Positions 49,572-57,955 of a stretch of 64,000 nt of DNA are shown here, piece by piece. Both the position numbers and the translations under genes were made by a program. The DNA is from Lachnospiraceae bacterium. GTDB lineage: Bacteria > Bacillota > Clostridia > Lachnospirales > Lachnospiraceae. The stretch is from assembly GCA_003979345.1 (NCBI GenBank), contig RYVZ01000006.1, positions 50,913 to 114,912 on the forward strand, written 5' to 3'. The notes below the pieces were generated by a model. It did no database searches. It was not told where the DNA came from and worked only from the letters and a program-made list of their open reading frames with translations. Each line of letters opens with the position of its first letter. Position 1 is the first letter of the stretch.

Positions 49572-51017
49572 ATGCAGATTTTTTTATCACATTCTTCAAA
49601 AGATGCGGAAGTAGCGCAAAAGATTTGCGGGCAGCTTGAGAAAAACGGAACGAAATGTTTTATAGCGCCAAGGGATATCAGACCCGGAAAAGAATATGCG
49701 GAAGAAATTATTAACGGAATTGATGAATCGTCGGCGGTGGTTCTGCTGATGTCCGAAGACGCCAACCGCTCTCCCCATGTGCTCCGCGAGGTCGAGCATG
49801 CAGTCAGCGGCGGCACGCCGATTTTGGTATATAAATTGGAAGACGTCGTGCTTTCCAAGTCGATGGAATATTTTTTGATGACGCACCAGTGGATCAGCTC
49901 AAAGCCGCAGGGGGACGATTATGCGGACATCGTCGCGTTTGCGCGCGATTTAGAGGAAAAAGAAAAGGAGAGCGGGCATTCTGCGGGAAGGTCTGACGGC
50001 GGAGATCGGGACGTTTCAGGTGGGGTGGATAAGAAAAACGGCACGGGTTACGGGAATGCTTCGGATAACGGATCAGGCTCCGGCAAAACCGGCGCTGGTA
50101 AGAAAAAGACAGGGATCTATGCAGCGGCAGTAGTATTCGTGCTACTTGCAGCAGCGGTAATTGCCTTTTTTGCATTGAGAAAGCCGGGTTCCAAAGAGCC
50201 GGAGCCGGTTGTGGTCGAGGCCGGGGAGACCGTGCTGTTCGGAAGCTATCTGGGCGAGGATATTGAATGGCGTGTACTGCGTGTGTCCGAAGACCGGACG
50301 CAGGCAGTACTGGTTGCGTCCCATATTGTGACGATGAAGGCATATGACGCAGCGGAAAGCGGGCGTTATAACTATGACGGGGACAAAGACTACTGGTCGT
50401 CGGGTGAGACAGAGGCGGATACCGATATGGCGCTTCAGGTCCGTGTGCGGGGGAACAGTGACTGGAGTATATCAAATCTGCGGACATGGCTGAATGCCGA
50501 TACCGAAGTTGTAAATTACACCGATCAGGCACCTGTGGCGACAGCAATGGCGGAAAAGAAAAACGGCTACCAAAATGAAGCGGGATTTTTGTATGGGTTT
50601 ACACAGGGAGAAAGGGATGCGATCGTCGAGACAGAGATTGTGACAAAAGGGAACGCGCTTTCAGAGAACGAAACTGTGACGACTTATGACAGGGTCTGGC
50701 TGCTTTCTGTGGACGAGCTTGTATGGTTTGACGAGGCGGGCATGAGTAAGCTGGCATCCCCTACGGATGCGGCAGTTGAACAGGATCAGAGCTTTTGGTA
50801 TATTCTGGACCGTGATACATACGGTGTGGAGTATTTGAGCTGGTGGCTCCGCGAACCGGTGACGGAGGCGGGCAGCCTTTGTTATCTGGTGGATAACGGT
50901 TACAGGGATAATGTTGTCAGACAGGAATCGGCGGGACTGGAAGGCTTTGGCGTACGTCCGGCATTGACGGTAGACTTACGCCATGTCACGTTCCGCGGTG
51001 AGGAAGCCGTAGAATGA
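49572..51017 (+). CDS. TIR domain-TM-DUF6273 protein
   Basis: A 481-residue protein with three parts. Residues 1-125 are a TIR domain: MQIFLSHSSKDAEVAQKI, KCFIAPRDIRPGKEY, AVVLLMSEDAN, and HVLREVEHAV with a candidate catalytic Glu. A Ser/Gly-rich linker leads to one membrane helix (about 180-200, flanked by KKK), so the TIR lies inside and the rest outside. Residues 210-481 are a DUF6273-like domain: VLFGSYLGEDIEWRVL, NLRTWLN, RDAIVET, LSWWLREP, GFGVRPALTVDL. TIR domains of bacteria often cleave NAD or bind proteins. AGGAGG fixes the start at 49572. It stands alone between the sortase and a TetR gene. Confidence 0.85.
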   Translation: MQIFLSHSSKDAEVAQKICGQLEKNGTKCFIAPRDIRPGKEYAEEIINGIDESSAVVLLMSEDANRSPHVLREVEHAVSGGTPILVYKLEDVVLSKSMEYFLMTHQWISSKPQGDDYADIVAFARDLEEKEKESGHSAGRSDGGDRDVSGGVDKKNGTGYGNASDNGSGSGKTGAGKKKTGIYAAAVVFVLLAAAVIAFFALRKPGSKEPEPVVVEAGETVLFGSYLGEDIEWRVLRVSEDRTQAVLVASHIVTMKAYDAAESGRYNYDGDKDYWSSGETEADTDMALQVRVRGNSDWSISNLRTWLNADTEVVNYTDQAPVATAMAEKKNGYQNEAGFLYGFTQGERDAIVETEIVTKGNALSENETVTTYDRVWLLSVDELVWFDEAGMSKLASPTDAAVEQDQSFWYILDRDTYGVEYLSWWLREPVTEAGSLCYLVDNGYRDNVVRQESAGLEGFGVRPALTVDLRHVTFRGEEAVE

Positions 51018-51040
51018 TCTCTCATGTATGACCTTGAAGC

Positions 51041-51619
51041 TTATAGTGATCTTGCTCCCTCAAAAAGCATATTCACCAATTTTGTGACATAGGCGGCGCG
51101 CCCTTCCGGAACGGTAAGATCAAAGCCGAGCAGCATTCCGGCTGTCTGACCTCCGAGAAAAGCCGTCTGCATGGCGGACAGGAGCGTAAAGGCGAGGATC
51201 GCCCGATCGCCGTCCGCGACATCGTTTTTTAAGGCAAACAGAAAACCGCGCTGTGTGAGTACGGAGCTGCAGCGCGGCGTATAAGCCTGCAGATCGCCCA
51301 AAATAGAAATATGGGACATGGCAGAATGCGTATAAAGGAAATCAAATACGGAGACTGCCCATGCCGTCAATCGTTCCTGATCCGTTTCATAAGTCTGCGT
51401 CATCTGAAAAGAAGAAACGACCTTTCCGAAGATGCGCTGTACGCATTCGGCGATCAGGTTTTCCTTGCTGCCGAAATGATAGTTGATCAGTCCGAGAGCG
51501 ATATCAGCTTTCCCCGCGATCATGCGCGCAGTAATGCGGTCGGTATCACCTTCATATTGCAGGATCAGGTCTGTCGTCACTTCAATGATATGTTCTTTTA
51601 CCCCTTTGCTCTTTGCCAT
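51041..51619 (-). CDS. TetR/AcrR family regulator
   Basis: A 192-residue regulator. The N-terminal helix-turn-helix is seen as ITARMIAGKADIALGLINYHFGSKENL. The C-terminal ligand domain is long and helical with Met/Phe/Thr pockets (LTQRGFLFALKNDV, MLLGFDLTV). GGAGG precedes the ATG at 51619; the longer start at 51646 is rejected. It faces the MATE transporter and carries a dyad in its own promoter, so it likely regulates both. Confidence 0.92.
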   Translation of the reverse strand: MAKSKGVKEHIIEVTTDLILQYEGDTDRITARMIAGKADIALGLINYHFGSKENLIAECVQRIFGKVVSSFQMTQTYETDQERLTAWAVSVFDFLYTHSAMSHISILGDLQAYTPRCSSVLTQRGFLFALKNDVADGDRAILAFTLLSAMQTAFLGGQTAGMLLGFDLTVPEGRAAYVTKLVNMLFEGARSL

Positions 51620-51658
51620 CGTGTAATCCTCCGCGCATTTTGACAAGCCTCTGTTTTC

Positions 51659-51687
51659 AGTATATTGAACGTTGTTCAGACTGTCAA
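51659..51687 (-). promoter_or_regulatory. tetR promoter with operator in the spacer
   Basis: On the minus strand TTGACA (at 51682-51687), 17 bases, TATACT (at 51659-51664). Inside the spacer lies TGAAC-GTT-GTTCA (51666-51678), a perfect dyad. A bound TetR would block RNA polymerase, giving autoregulation. Confidence 0.82.
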
Positions 51688-51804
51688 TCTTTTTTTATGG
51701 ATCGGTAGTTCGCTTTCATGAAAATCATTGTAACTGCCGGAGGTCTTTGTTATAATCATGTAGGTTTCGACAAAATTTTGTATGAATTTTAATAAAACCA
51801 AACC

Positions 51805-51833
51805 TTGCATAAACGTAAAGTATGCGATAAATT
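51805..51833 (+). promoter_or_regulatory. Possible promoter of the MATE gene
   Basis: TTGCAT (51805-51810) and TAAATT (51828-51833) with a 17-base spacer, 24 bases before the ATG. Confidence 0.45.
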
Positions 51834-51856
51834 TGCGAAGGTAAACTACTGGCCGT

Positions 51857-53218
51857 ATGGAAAAAAATCTGACATCAGGAAGTGTATTTAAGAATATTGT
51901 ATGTTTTTCGCTGCCCTATCTTCTGTCATACTTTTTGCAGACATTGTACGGGATGGCGGATTTGTTCATCATCGGTCAGTTTAACGGTGTTGAGAGCATT
52001 ACCGCCGTATCGGTCGGCAGTCAGGTCATGCACATGCTGACGGTTATGATCGTAGGTCTGGCAATGGGTTCCACGGTTATGATCGGGCAGGCGGTCGGTG
52101 CAAAGCAGCAGAAGGAAGCGTCAGCAGTGATCGGGAATACGGTGACGCTGTTTCTGCTTGTTTCTGTTGTGGTCACGGGGCTGCTGCTTGCGCTTGTCGG
52201 TCCCATCGTAAAAGTGATGTCCACACCGGCGGAGGCGGTTTCGGGGACGACGGCGTATCTCACGATTTGTTTTATCGGGATCCCGTTTATTACTGCATAT
52301 AATATCATTAGCTCTGTCTTCCGCGGGCTTGGCGACTCCAAAAGCCCCATGTATTTTATTGCAGTCGCCTGCGTGATCAACATCGGGCTTGATTATCTTC
52401 TGATCGGCGTGCTTCATTTAGGCTCTGCAGGGGCAGCTCTTGGAACGACACTTGCGCAGACAGTCAGCGTAATGACGGCGCTGATCGTGATCCGCAAAAA
52501 AAAGGCGGGACTGGCTGTTAAAAAAAGTGATTTGAGACTAAAGCGCAGTGTCATGGGAAAGGTGCTAAAGATCGGAATACCGGTAGCACTGCAGGACGGC
52601 TTCATTCAGATCGCGTTTATTGTGGTGACCGTGATCGCGAACCGCCGGGGGATCAATGACGCGGCAGCAGTGGGGATCGTGGAAAAGGTGATCGGCGTTG
52701 TGTTCCTTGTACCGTCATCCATGCTCTCTGCGGTTTCCGCACTTGCGGCGCAGAACATCGGTGCGGGGAAGCATGACCGGGCAGTGCGTACTCTGCGCTA
52801 TGGAGTGCTGATCACGACAGGCTTTGGACTGATCGTCACGGCAGCCGTTGAATTATGGGCGGAACCGATCGTCGGGTTATTTGTGAAAGAAAAAAATCTG
52901 GAAGTGATCAGGCTTGGCAGCACGTATATCCGCAGTTACATATGGGACTGTATTTTTGCGGGCATCCACTTTTGCTTCAGCGGGTATTTCTGCGCTTATG
53001 GCAAATCGGGGATCTCGTTTCTGCATAATTTCCTTGCGATCATTCTCGTCCGGATTCCGGGGGCATACTTTGCTTCAAAGTTTTTTGCGGAGACCTTATT
53101 TCCGATGGGGCTGGCAGCGCCGGCAGGGTCGCTGCTATCCGTTCTCATCTGTGTTGTTGCTTTTCGGTATTTAAGGAATCATAAAAAAATAACGATCGAT
53201 AAAATAAAGTCCGTTTAA
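51857..53218 (+). CDS. MATE family efflux transporter
   Basis: A 453-residue, 12-helix transporter exporting cationic compounds with Na+ or H+. Family marks: GMADLFIIGQFNGVESITAVSVGSQVM, MGSTVMIGQAVGAKQQKEA, FRGLGDSKSPM, and the mirrored second half with ALAAQNIGAGKHDRAVRTL. The ribosome site is weak. It is divergent from tetR, an arrangement common for inducible drug pumps. Confidence 0.95.
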   Translation: MEKNLTSGSVFKNIVCFSLPYLLSYFLQTLYGMADLFIIGQFNGVESITAVSVGSQVMHMLTVMIVGLAMGSTVMIGQAVGAKQQKEASAVIGNTVTLFLLVSVVVTGLLLALVGPIVKVMSTPAEAVSGTTAYLTICFIGIPFITAYNIISSVFRGLGDSKSPMYFIAVACVINIGLDYLLIGVLHLGSAGAALGTTLAQTVSVMTALIVIRKKKAGLAVKKSDLRLKRSVMGKVLKIGIPVALQDGFIQIAFIVVTVIANRRGINDAAAVGIVEKVIGVVFLVPSSMLSAVSALAAQNIGAGKHDRAVRTLRYGVLITTGFGLIVTAAVELWAEPIVGLFVKEKNLEVIRLGSTYIRSYIWDCIFAGIHFCFSGYFCAYGKSGISFLHNFLAIILVRIPGAYFASKFFAETLFPMGLAAPAGSLLSVLICVVAFRYLRNHKKITIDKIKSV

Positions 53219-53306
53219 TTACCCTCATCAAGTGCTAGGCTGTGCTTACAAATTGGCACGGTAACCGGGGAAGGCACAGGCAGCCAGACCTTGCAGGGAG
53301 GGAAAT

Positions 53307-53765
53307 ATGATGATGAGGAAAATGGAGCTTTATTCGAAAGAGGAAGAAAGAAGAAGGAGCAGAAATGCAGCGCGCAGGCACCATAATGTCTCAGATAAAA
53401 AGGGACGGGTTGCCGATGCGCTGATTCTGCTTCTTTTCGTTGTGATCTGTCTGCTCTGCATCACGCTGCATGTGCAGGGAAATGAAATGTACGGCAGCGG
53501 ATGTGAAGAGGCGGCGTATGAGGAACTGGAAAAGGAATACCGTGACGAGGTCCGCGGGCTGCTCGACCGTTACGGACTTGATAACAGCGGCATGAATCTT
53601 ACCAGGATCACGCAGCCTGACGGTATGAGGGAATACCGGCTGGAGATCCATCATGCGTTAATCGGTCATATGAGCGGAACAGAGCGGCAATCCCTTAGGG
53701 AAGGGCTGGAGATTCTGGGGTTTCCGGATGAAAAAAGCATAGTCTGCGTAAAACTGAGTTTTTAA
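53307..53765 (+). CDS. Unknown single-pass membrane protein
   Basis: A 152-residue protein: a very basic head (KEEERRRSRNAARRHHN), one hydrophobic segment ADALILLLFVVICLLCITL near residues 36-54, then an extracellular acidic/helical domain (EEAAYEELEKEYRDEVRGLLDRYGLDN, then MREYRLEIHHALIGHMSGTERQSLREGLEILGF). It is not a family I know. GGGAGG precedes the ATG. Confidence 0.62.
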   Translation: MMMRKMELYSKEEERRRSRNAARRHHNVSDKKGRVADALILLLFVVICLLCITLHVQGNEMYGSGCEEAAYEELEKEYRDEVRGLLDRYGLDNSGMNLTRITQPDGMREYRLEIHHALIGHMSGTERQSLREGLEILGFPDEKSIVCVKLSF

Positions 53766-53888
53766 GGAAGCAAGAACAGGAATCGTAATCGTTCCTATAA
53801 GTTCCTGTACTGTTACGAAAATATAAAAAACGAGTTCAGATGGTTACCAGTCTTGAATACAAACGGTTATAAAAACGATAAATAGGGC

Positions 53889-53917
53889 ATGACAATCGGG
53901 TATGAATGGAGTATGAT
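53889..53917 (+). promoter_or_regulatory. Possible promoter of the DUF1653 gene
   Basis: ATGACA at 53889-53894 and TATGAT at 53912-53917 with a 17-base spacer. Confidence 0.45.
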
Positions 53918-53965
53918 GGGATAGAATCAAAGAAAGTGAATTCTGAATAAGTAAGGGGGTTCTTT

Positions 53966-54604
53966 ATGCGTCATACTCCGAAAGCATACGAGAGATACCG
54001 GCATTTTAAGGGAAACTGTTATCAGGTGCTTGCAATTGCGAAGAGTTCCGAAGATGAGAGCGAACAGGTGGTCTATCAGGCACTGTATCCGCCGTTTACG
54101 ATTTATGTAAGGCCGCTTTCCGGCTTTATGAGCGAAGTAGACAGCGTGAAATATCCGTCCGCCGGACAGCGTTACCGCTTTGAACTGATCGAAGAGTCAT
54201 CTGGCGGCAGGGCTATTGAAGAGTCCTTTGACAGCGGGGCTATCGAAGAGTCCTCTGACGGCGGGGCTATCGAAGAGACTTCTGACGGCGGAGCTATCGA
54301 AGAGTCCTCTGACAGTGTGTCTATAGGAGAGAACCGGTTACAGGAGGCGGTGGAGCCGGACGGCAGTGCGGATGCAGACGGCATGATCGATGAGGACGTT
54401 CTTGCATTTCTTGATGCTGACACTTATGAACAGAAAATGAATATTTTTTCTGCACTCCATAGTAAAGTGACACAGGAGATGCTAAACACAATCGCCGTAT
54501 CTCTGGATATTGAGGTTGATTCCGGGGATCTGGAAGAACGTTATCGCCAGATTCAGAGCTGCCTGCAGACTTTCCAGAGGTATGAATGTAACCGTCTGCG
54601 GTAA
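53966..54604 (+). CDS. DUF1653 domain protein with 9-residue repeat
   Basis: A 212-residue protein. The N-terminal 60 residues, YRHFKGNCYQVLAIAKSSEDESEQVVYQALYPP and VRPLSGFMSEV, match DUF1653, a small beta domain. Residues 76-120 consist of five 9-residue repeats (EESSDGGAI). A C-terminal acidic helical region (VLAFLDADTYEQKMNIFSAL, LDIEVDSGDLEERYRQIQSC) is not recognised. The ATG follows GGGGG. The role is unknown. Confidence 0.78.
   Translation: MRHTPKAYERYRHFKGNCYQVLAIAKSSEDESEQVVYQALYPPFTIYVRPLSGFMSEVDSVKYPSAGQRYRFELIEESSGGRAIEESFDSGAIEESSDGGAIEETSDGGAIEESSDSVSIGENRLQEAVEPDGSADADGMIDEDVLAFLDADTYEQKMNIFSALHSKVTQEMLNTIAVSLDIEVDSGDLEERYRQIQSCLQTFQRYECNRLR
54191..54325 (+). repeat. 27-bp in-frame tandem repeat in the DUF1653 gene
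   Basis: Units at 54191, 54218, 54245, 54272 and 54299 encode EESSGGRAI, EESFDSGAI, EESSDGGAI, EETSDGGAI, EESSDSVSI. All 27 bases. Confidence 0.92.
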
Positions 54605-54709
54605 AGCGATCGCCTGAGTATTTTTTTTCGCACTTGCAAGATTCACCCAAATGCCCTAAAATAGAACATACATTCGAAACTGGTGTTCGATATTAAGGGG
54701 GCTGATATT

Positions 54710-55618
54710 ATGGCATATGAATTAAACGGAAAACTTGTGGTTGGCGTTTCGACGAGGGCACTGTTTGACTTAAGCTTTGAAGACGCACTGTTTGAGCGGG
54801 AGGGTGTTACTGCTTTTTGCAATTATCAGCTTGAACATGAACACGATCTGCTAAAACCGGGGCCGGGTTTTGGACTGATCAGGGCATTGCTTAATGTGAA
54901 TCACCTGCCCGGTTTTGAGAACCGCGTCGAGGTGATCATTATGTCGCGTAACAGTGCGGATACTTCTCTGCGGGTGTTTCACTCGATCCATGAATACGGA
55001 CTGAATATTACAAGGGCGGTTTTAGCAGGCGGAGCGTCCCTCGCGCCATATCTGGAGGCGTTTGAGACGGATCTGTTTCTTTCGGCAGATGAAAACGACG
55101 TACAGAAAGCGATCGACTCTGGGATCGCTGCGGGAATCGTTTGTGCGGACGGCGTGCATACCTATGAGGACTTAAAGATACCTGACTGCATAAGAATTGC
55201 TTTTGACGGGGATGCCGTATTGTTTTCGGATGCGTCGGAACGTATTTTTCAGGAAAAAGGTCTGCATGCATTTGAACAAAATGAGCTTGTCAATGCGTCT
55301 AATCCAATGGGGGAAGGTCCGTTTGCCCGTTTCTTAAAGGCACTGTCCGATTTACAGAGGGAATTTCCTCCTGAGTGCGCACCGATCAGGACTGCGCTTG
55401 TCACCTCAAGAAGCGCGCCCGCGCATGAGCGCGTGATCCGTACGCTGCGCTCCTGGAACGTGCGGATCGATGAAGCTTTTTTTCTGGGAGGTATTTCCAA
55501 GAAAGAAATATTGAAAGCATTTGGTGCGCAGATCTTCTTTGACGATCAGCCGGTGCATACCATACAGGCTGCGGCAGTCGTGCCGACGGCGCGCGTGCCA
55601 TATAGGAATTCTGCATAA
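54710..55618 (+). CDS. 5'-nucleotidase (NT5C1-type)
   Basis: A 302-residue soluble protein, similar to the cytosolic 5'-nucleotidase 1 family: LVVGVSTRALFDLSFEDALFE at the N-terminus, VEVIIMSRNSADTSLRVFHS, ADENDVQKAIDSGIAAGIV, IAFDGDAVLFSDASERIF, LVTSRSAPAHERVIRTLRSW and ILKAFGAQIFFDDQPVHT. These are the HAD-like phosphatase blocks of that group. GGGGG before the ATG at 54710 fixes the start. It would dephosphorylate nucleoside monophosphates. Confidence 0.85.
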   Translation: MAYELNGKLVVGVSTRALFDLSFEDALFEREGVTAFCNYQLEHEHDLLKPGPGFGLIRALLNVNHLPGFENRVEVIIMSRNSADTSLRVFHSIHEYGLNITRAVLAGGASLAPYLEAFETDLFLSADENDVQKAIDSGIAAGIVCADGVHTYEDLKIPDCIRIAFDGDAVLFSDASERIFQEKGLHAFEQNELVNASNPMGEGPFARFLKALSDLQREFPPECAPIRTALVTSRSAPAHERVIRTLRSWNVRIDEAFFLGGISKKEILKAFGAQIFFDDQPVHTIQAAAVVPTARVPYRNSA

Positions 55619-55644
55619 AAGGTTCGCCGCAGAGGAGCGTCATC

Positions 55645-56745
55645 ATGAAAAATACACTGAAAAACCTTGTGCCGTCCTTACTGGAATGGTATGATAAGCA
55701 TGCGAGAATCCTGCCGTGGAGGGAACAGCCGACCCCTTACCGCGTGTGGGTATCGGAGATCATGCTCCAACAGACGCGTGTGGAGGCGGTGAAGCCGTAT
55801 TATGAGCGCTTTATGACGGCGCTGCCTGATATCAAGAGTCTTTCTGAAGTTGAGGATGACAGACTCTTAAAGCTGTGGGAAGGCCTGGGTTATTATAACC
55901 GCGCGCGCAATCTAAAGAAGGCGGCGGTCACGGTCATGGAACAATACGGCGGTGAAATGCCGGCTTCTTACGAACAGCTTCTTGCACTGCCCGGAATCGG
56001 CAGCTATACGGCGGGTGCGATTGCTTCGATTGCATTCGGCCTGCCTTATCCGGCTGTGGACGGTAATGTGCTGCGCGTGATCGCGCGGGCATGCTGCTAT
56101 GCAAAGGATGTCCTTTCACTGTCTGCCAAAAAGGAAATCGAAAAACAGCTTTCGGCGGTGATGCCGGAAGAACGGGCGGGTGCATTTAATCAGGCGCTGA
56201 TGGAGCTGGGCGCAACGGTCTGTGTGCCGAACGGCGCGCCACACTGCATGGAATGTCCGTGGGAGAAGAAGTGCCGGGCGCATGAGTGCGGTCAGGAGCT
56301 GTCTTATCCGGTTAAAAAGTCCAAGAAGAAAAGAACCATTGAAGAGTATACGATCCTGATCCTGCAGGATGATGACCAGACAGCGATCCGCAAACGTCCG
56401 GACAAGGGGCTGCTTGCGGGAATGTACGAGTTTCCGTGGGTGGAAGGCATTCGTACAAAGGAAGAGGTTATCAGCATTGTAAAAGAGATGGGTTATGCAC
56501 CGGTCTATGTGCGTGAACTCGAGCGCGGAAAACATATTTTTACCCATAAAGAGTGGCATATGGCAGGCTTTGCGGTCAGAGTTGACGAGCTTGCCCAAAA
56601 GCCTGATCTTGAAGACAGACATTTATTGTTTGCCAGGGCAGGGGAGACGGAGGAAAAATATCCCATGCCTGCAGCTTTTTGCGCTTATACGAGATATTTA
56701 CATATCCGGCTGGGAAATGAACGTTTTTCGGAAATCTTATCATAA
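55645..56745 (+). CDS. mutY: A/G-specific adenine glycosylase
   Basis: A 366-residue DNA repair enzyme removing A opposite 8-oxoG. Motifs: VWVSEIMLQQTRVEAVKPYYERF (catalytic Glu), LPGIGSYTAGAIASIAFG (HhH), AVDGNVLRVIAR (Asp), 4Fe-4S cluster cysteines in VCVPNGAPHCMECPWEKKC, and a C-terminal NUDIX-like domain. Start ATG with GAGGAG upstream. Confidence 0.97.
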   Translation: MKNTLKNLVPSLLEWYDKHARILPWREQPTPYRVWVSEIMLQQTRVEAVKPYYERFMTALPDIKSLSEVEDDRLLKLWEGLGYYNRARNLKKAAVTVMEQYGGEMPASYEQLLALPGIGSYTAGAIASIAFGLPYPAVDGNVLRVIARACCYAKDVLSLSAKKEIEKQLSAVMPEERAGAFNQALMELGATVCVPNGAPHCMECPWEKKCRAHECGQELSYPVKKSKKKRTIEEYTILILQDDDQTAIRKRPDKGLLAGMYEFPWVEGIRTKEEVISIVKEMGYAPVYVRELERGKHIFTHKEWHMAGFAVRVDELAQKPDLEDRHLLFARAGETEEKYPMPAAFCAYTRYLHIRLGNERFSEILS

Positions 56746-56812
56746 AATTCATAATTTTTTAAGAAGTTTATGGTTATCATAAATTAGGTTATCAGATTGA
56801 GGGAGCAAAAAA

Positions 56813-57835
56813 ATGAAGTTGATTACATTTACTGTACCGTGTTACAACTCGCAGGAGTATATGAGAAAGTGCATTGATTCCCTGCTGATCGGGGGCGAAG
56901 ACGTCGAGATCCTGATCGTAAATGACGGTTCGTCGGACGATACACAAAAGATCGGAGAGGAATACGAAAGAAAATATCCGACGATCGTACGCCTGATCAA
57001 CAAAGAAAACGGAGGGCATGGATCTGCGGTAAATGCGGGAATCGGGCAGGCAGCAGGTATTTTCTTTAAGGTCGTGGACTCTGACGACTGGGTGAAAGAG
57101 AGCGCATACCGAATGATCTTAGATACGCTGCGAAGACTGCTCGGCGGCGAACAGGTGCTCGATATGCTCGTCAGCAATTTTGTCTACGAGAAAGTCGGCG
57201 AAAAGCGTCATAAGGTCATGGCTTACCGCCATGCGCTGCCGGTTGACACGATGTTTACGTGGAAAGATGTGCATCATTTTAATAAAGGGCAGTATATTTT
57301 GATGCATTCCGTGATCTTCCGGACGAAACTTTTGAGGGACTGCGGCCTGCAGCTGCCGGAGCATACGTTTTATGTGGATAATTTGTTTGTGTTTCAGCCG
57401 CTGCCATGGGTAAAAAATATGTACTATCTTGATGTCAACTTTTACAGGTATTTTATTGGCAGGGAAGACCAGTCCGTGCATGAATCGGTCATGATGAGCA
57501 GGATAGACCAGCAGATCAGGGTCAATAAGATGATGATTGATTTTTTTGCAGAGAGAAATCCCAAAACGCTGAACAAAAAACTTGCGAACTATATGTTCAA
57601 TTATCTGGCAATTATTACCACAGTGTCTTCTATTATGCTGATCAAGCTTGATACGGAGGAGTCACTTGCCCAGGAAAAAGAACTGTGGGAGTATATGAAG
57701 GCGAAAGACCGCTATATTTACCGGAATCTGCGCAATGGCATACTTGGCATTTCCATGAATTTGCCGGGAAAAATGGGGCGCGCAATTTCTAAAACGGGTT
57801 ATAATGTGTGCAGGAAAATCTTCAAATTTAATTGA
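56813..57835 (+). CDS. Family 2 glycosyltransferase
   Basis: A 340-residue GT2: FTVPCYNSQEYMRKCIDSLL, EILIVNDGSSDDTQKIGEEY, NGGHGSAVNAGIGQAAGIFFKVVDSDDWV (DXD-like), and a C-terminal helical part. It would transfer a sugar to an envelope acceptor. GAGGGAG precedes the ATG. No nearby polysaccharide operon. Confidence 0.92.
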   Translation: MKLITFTVPCYNSQEYMRKCIDSLLIGGEDVEILIVNDGSSDDTQKIGEEYERKYPTIVRLINKENGGHGSAVNAGIGQAAGIFFKVVDSDDWVKESAYRMILDTLRRLLGGEQVLDMLVSNFVYEKVGEKRHKVMAYRHALPVDTMFTWKDVHHFNKGQYILMHSVIFRTKLLRDCGLQLPEHTFYVDNLFVFQPLPWVKNMYYLDVNFYRYFIGREDQSVHESVMMSRIDQQIRVNKMMIDFFAERNPKTLNKKLANYMFNYLAIITTVSSIMLIKLDTEESLAQEKELWEYMKAKDRYIYRNLRNGILGISMNLPGKMGRAISKTGYNVCRKIFKFN

Positions 57836-57955
57836 AACACACCAACTTTTTGGTTATTTCAATTGTCTAATGCATAGATATGCTATAGAGGTTTGGGGCG
57901 CATGCCCGTAAGGGTATGCAAGTCAAGATAAAGCAGGAAAGCCAAGGGGATGGAT

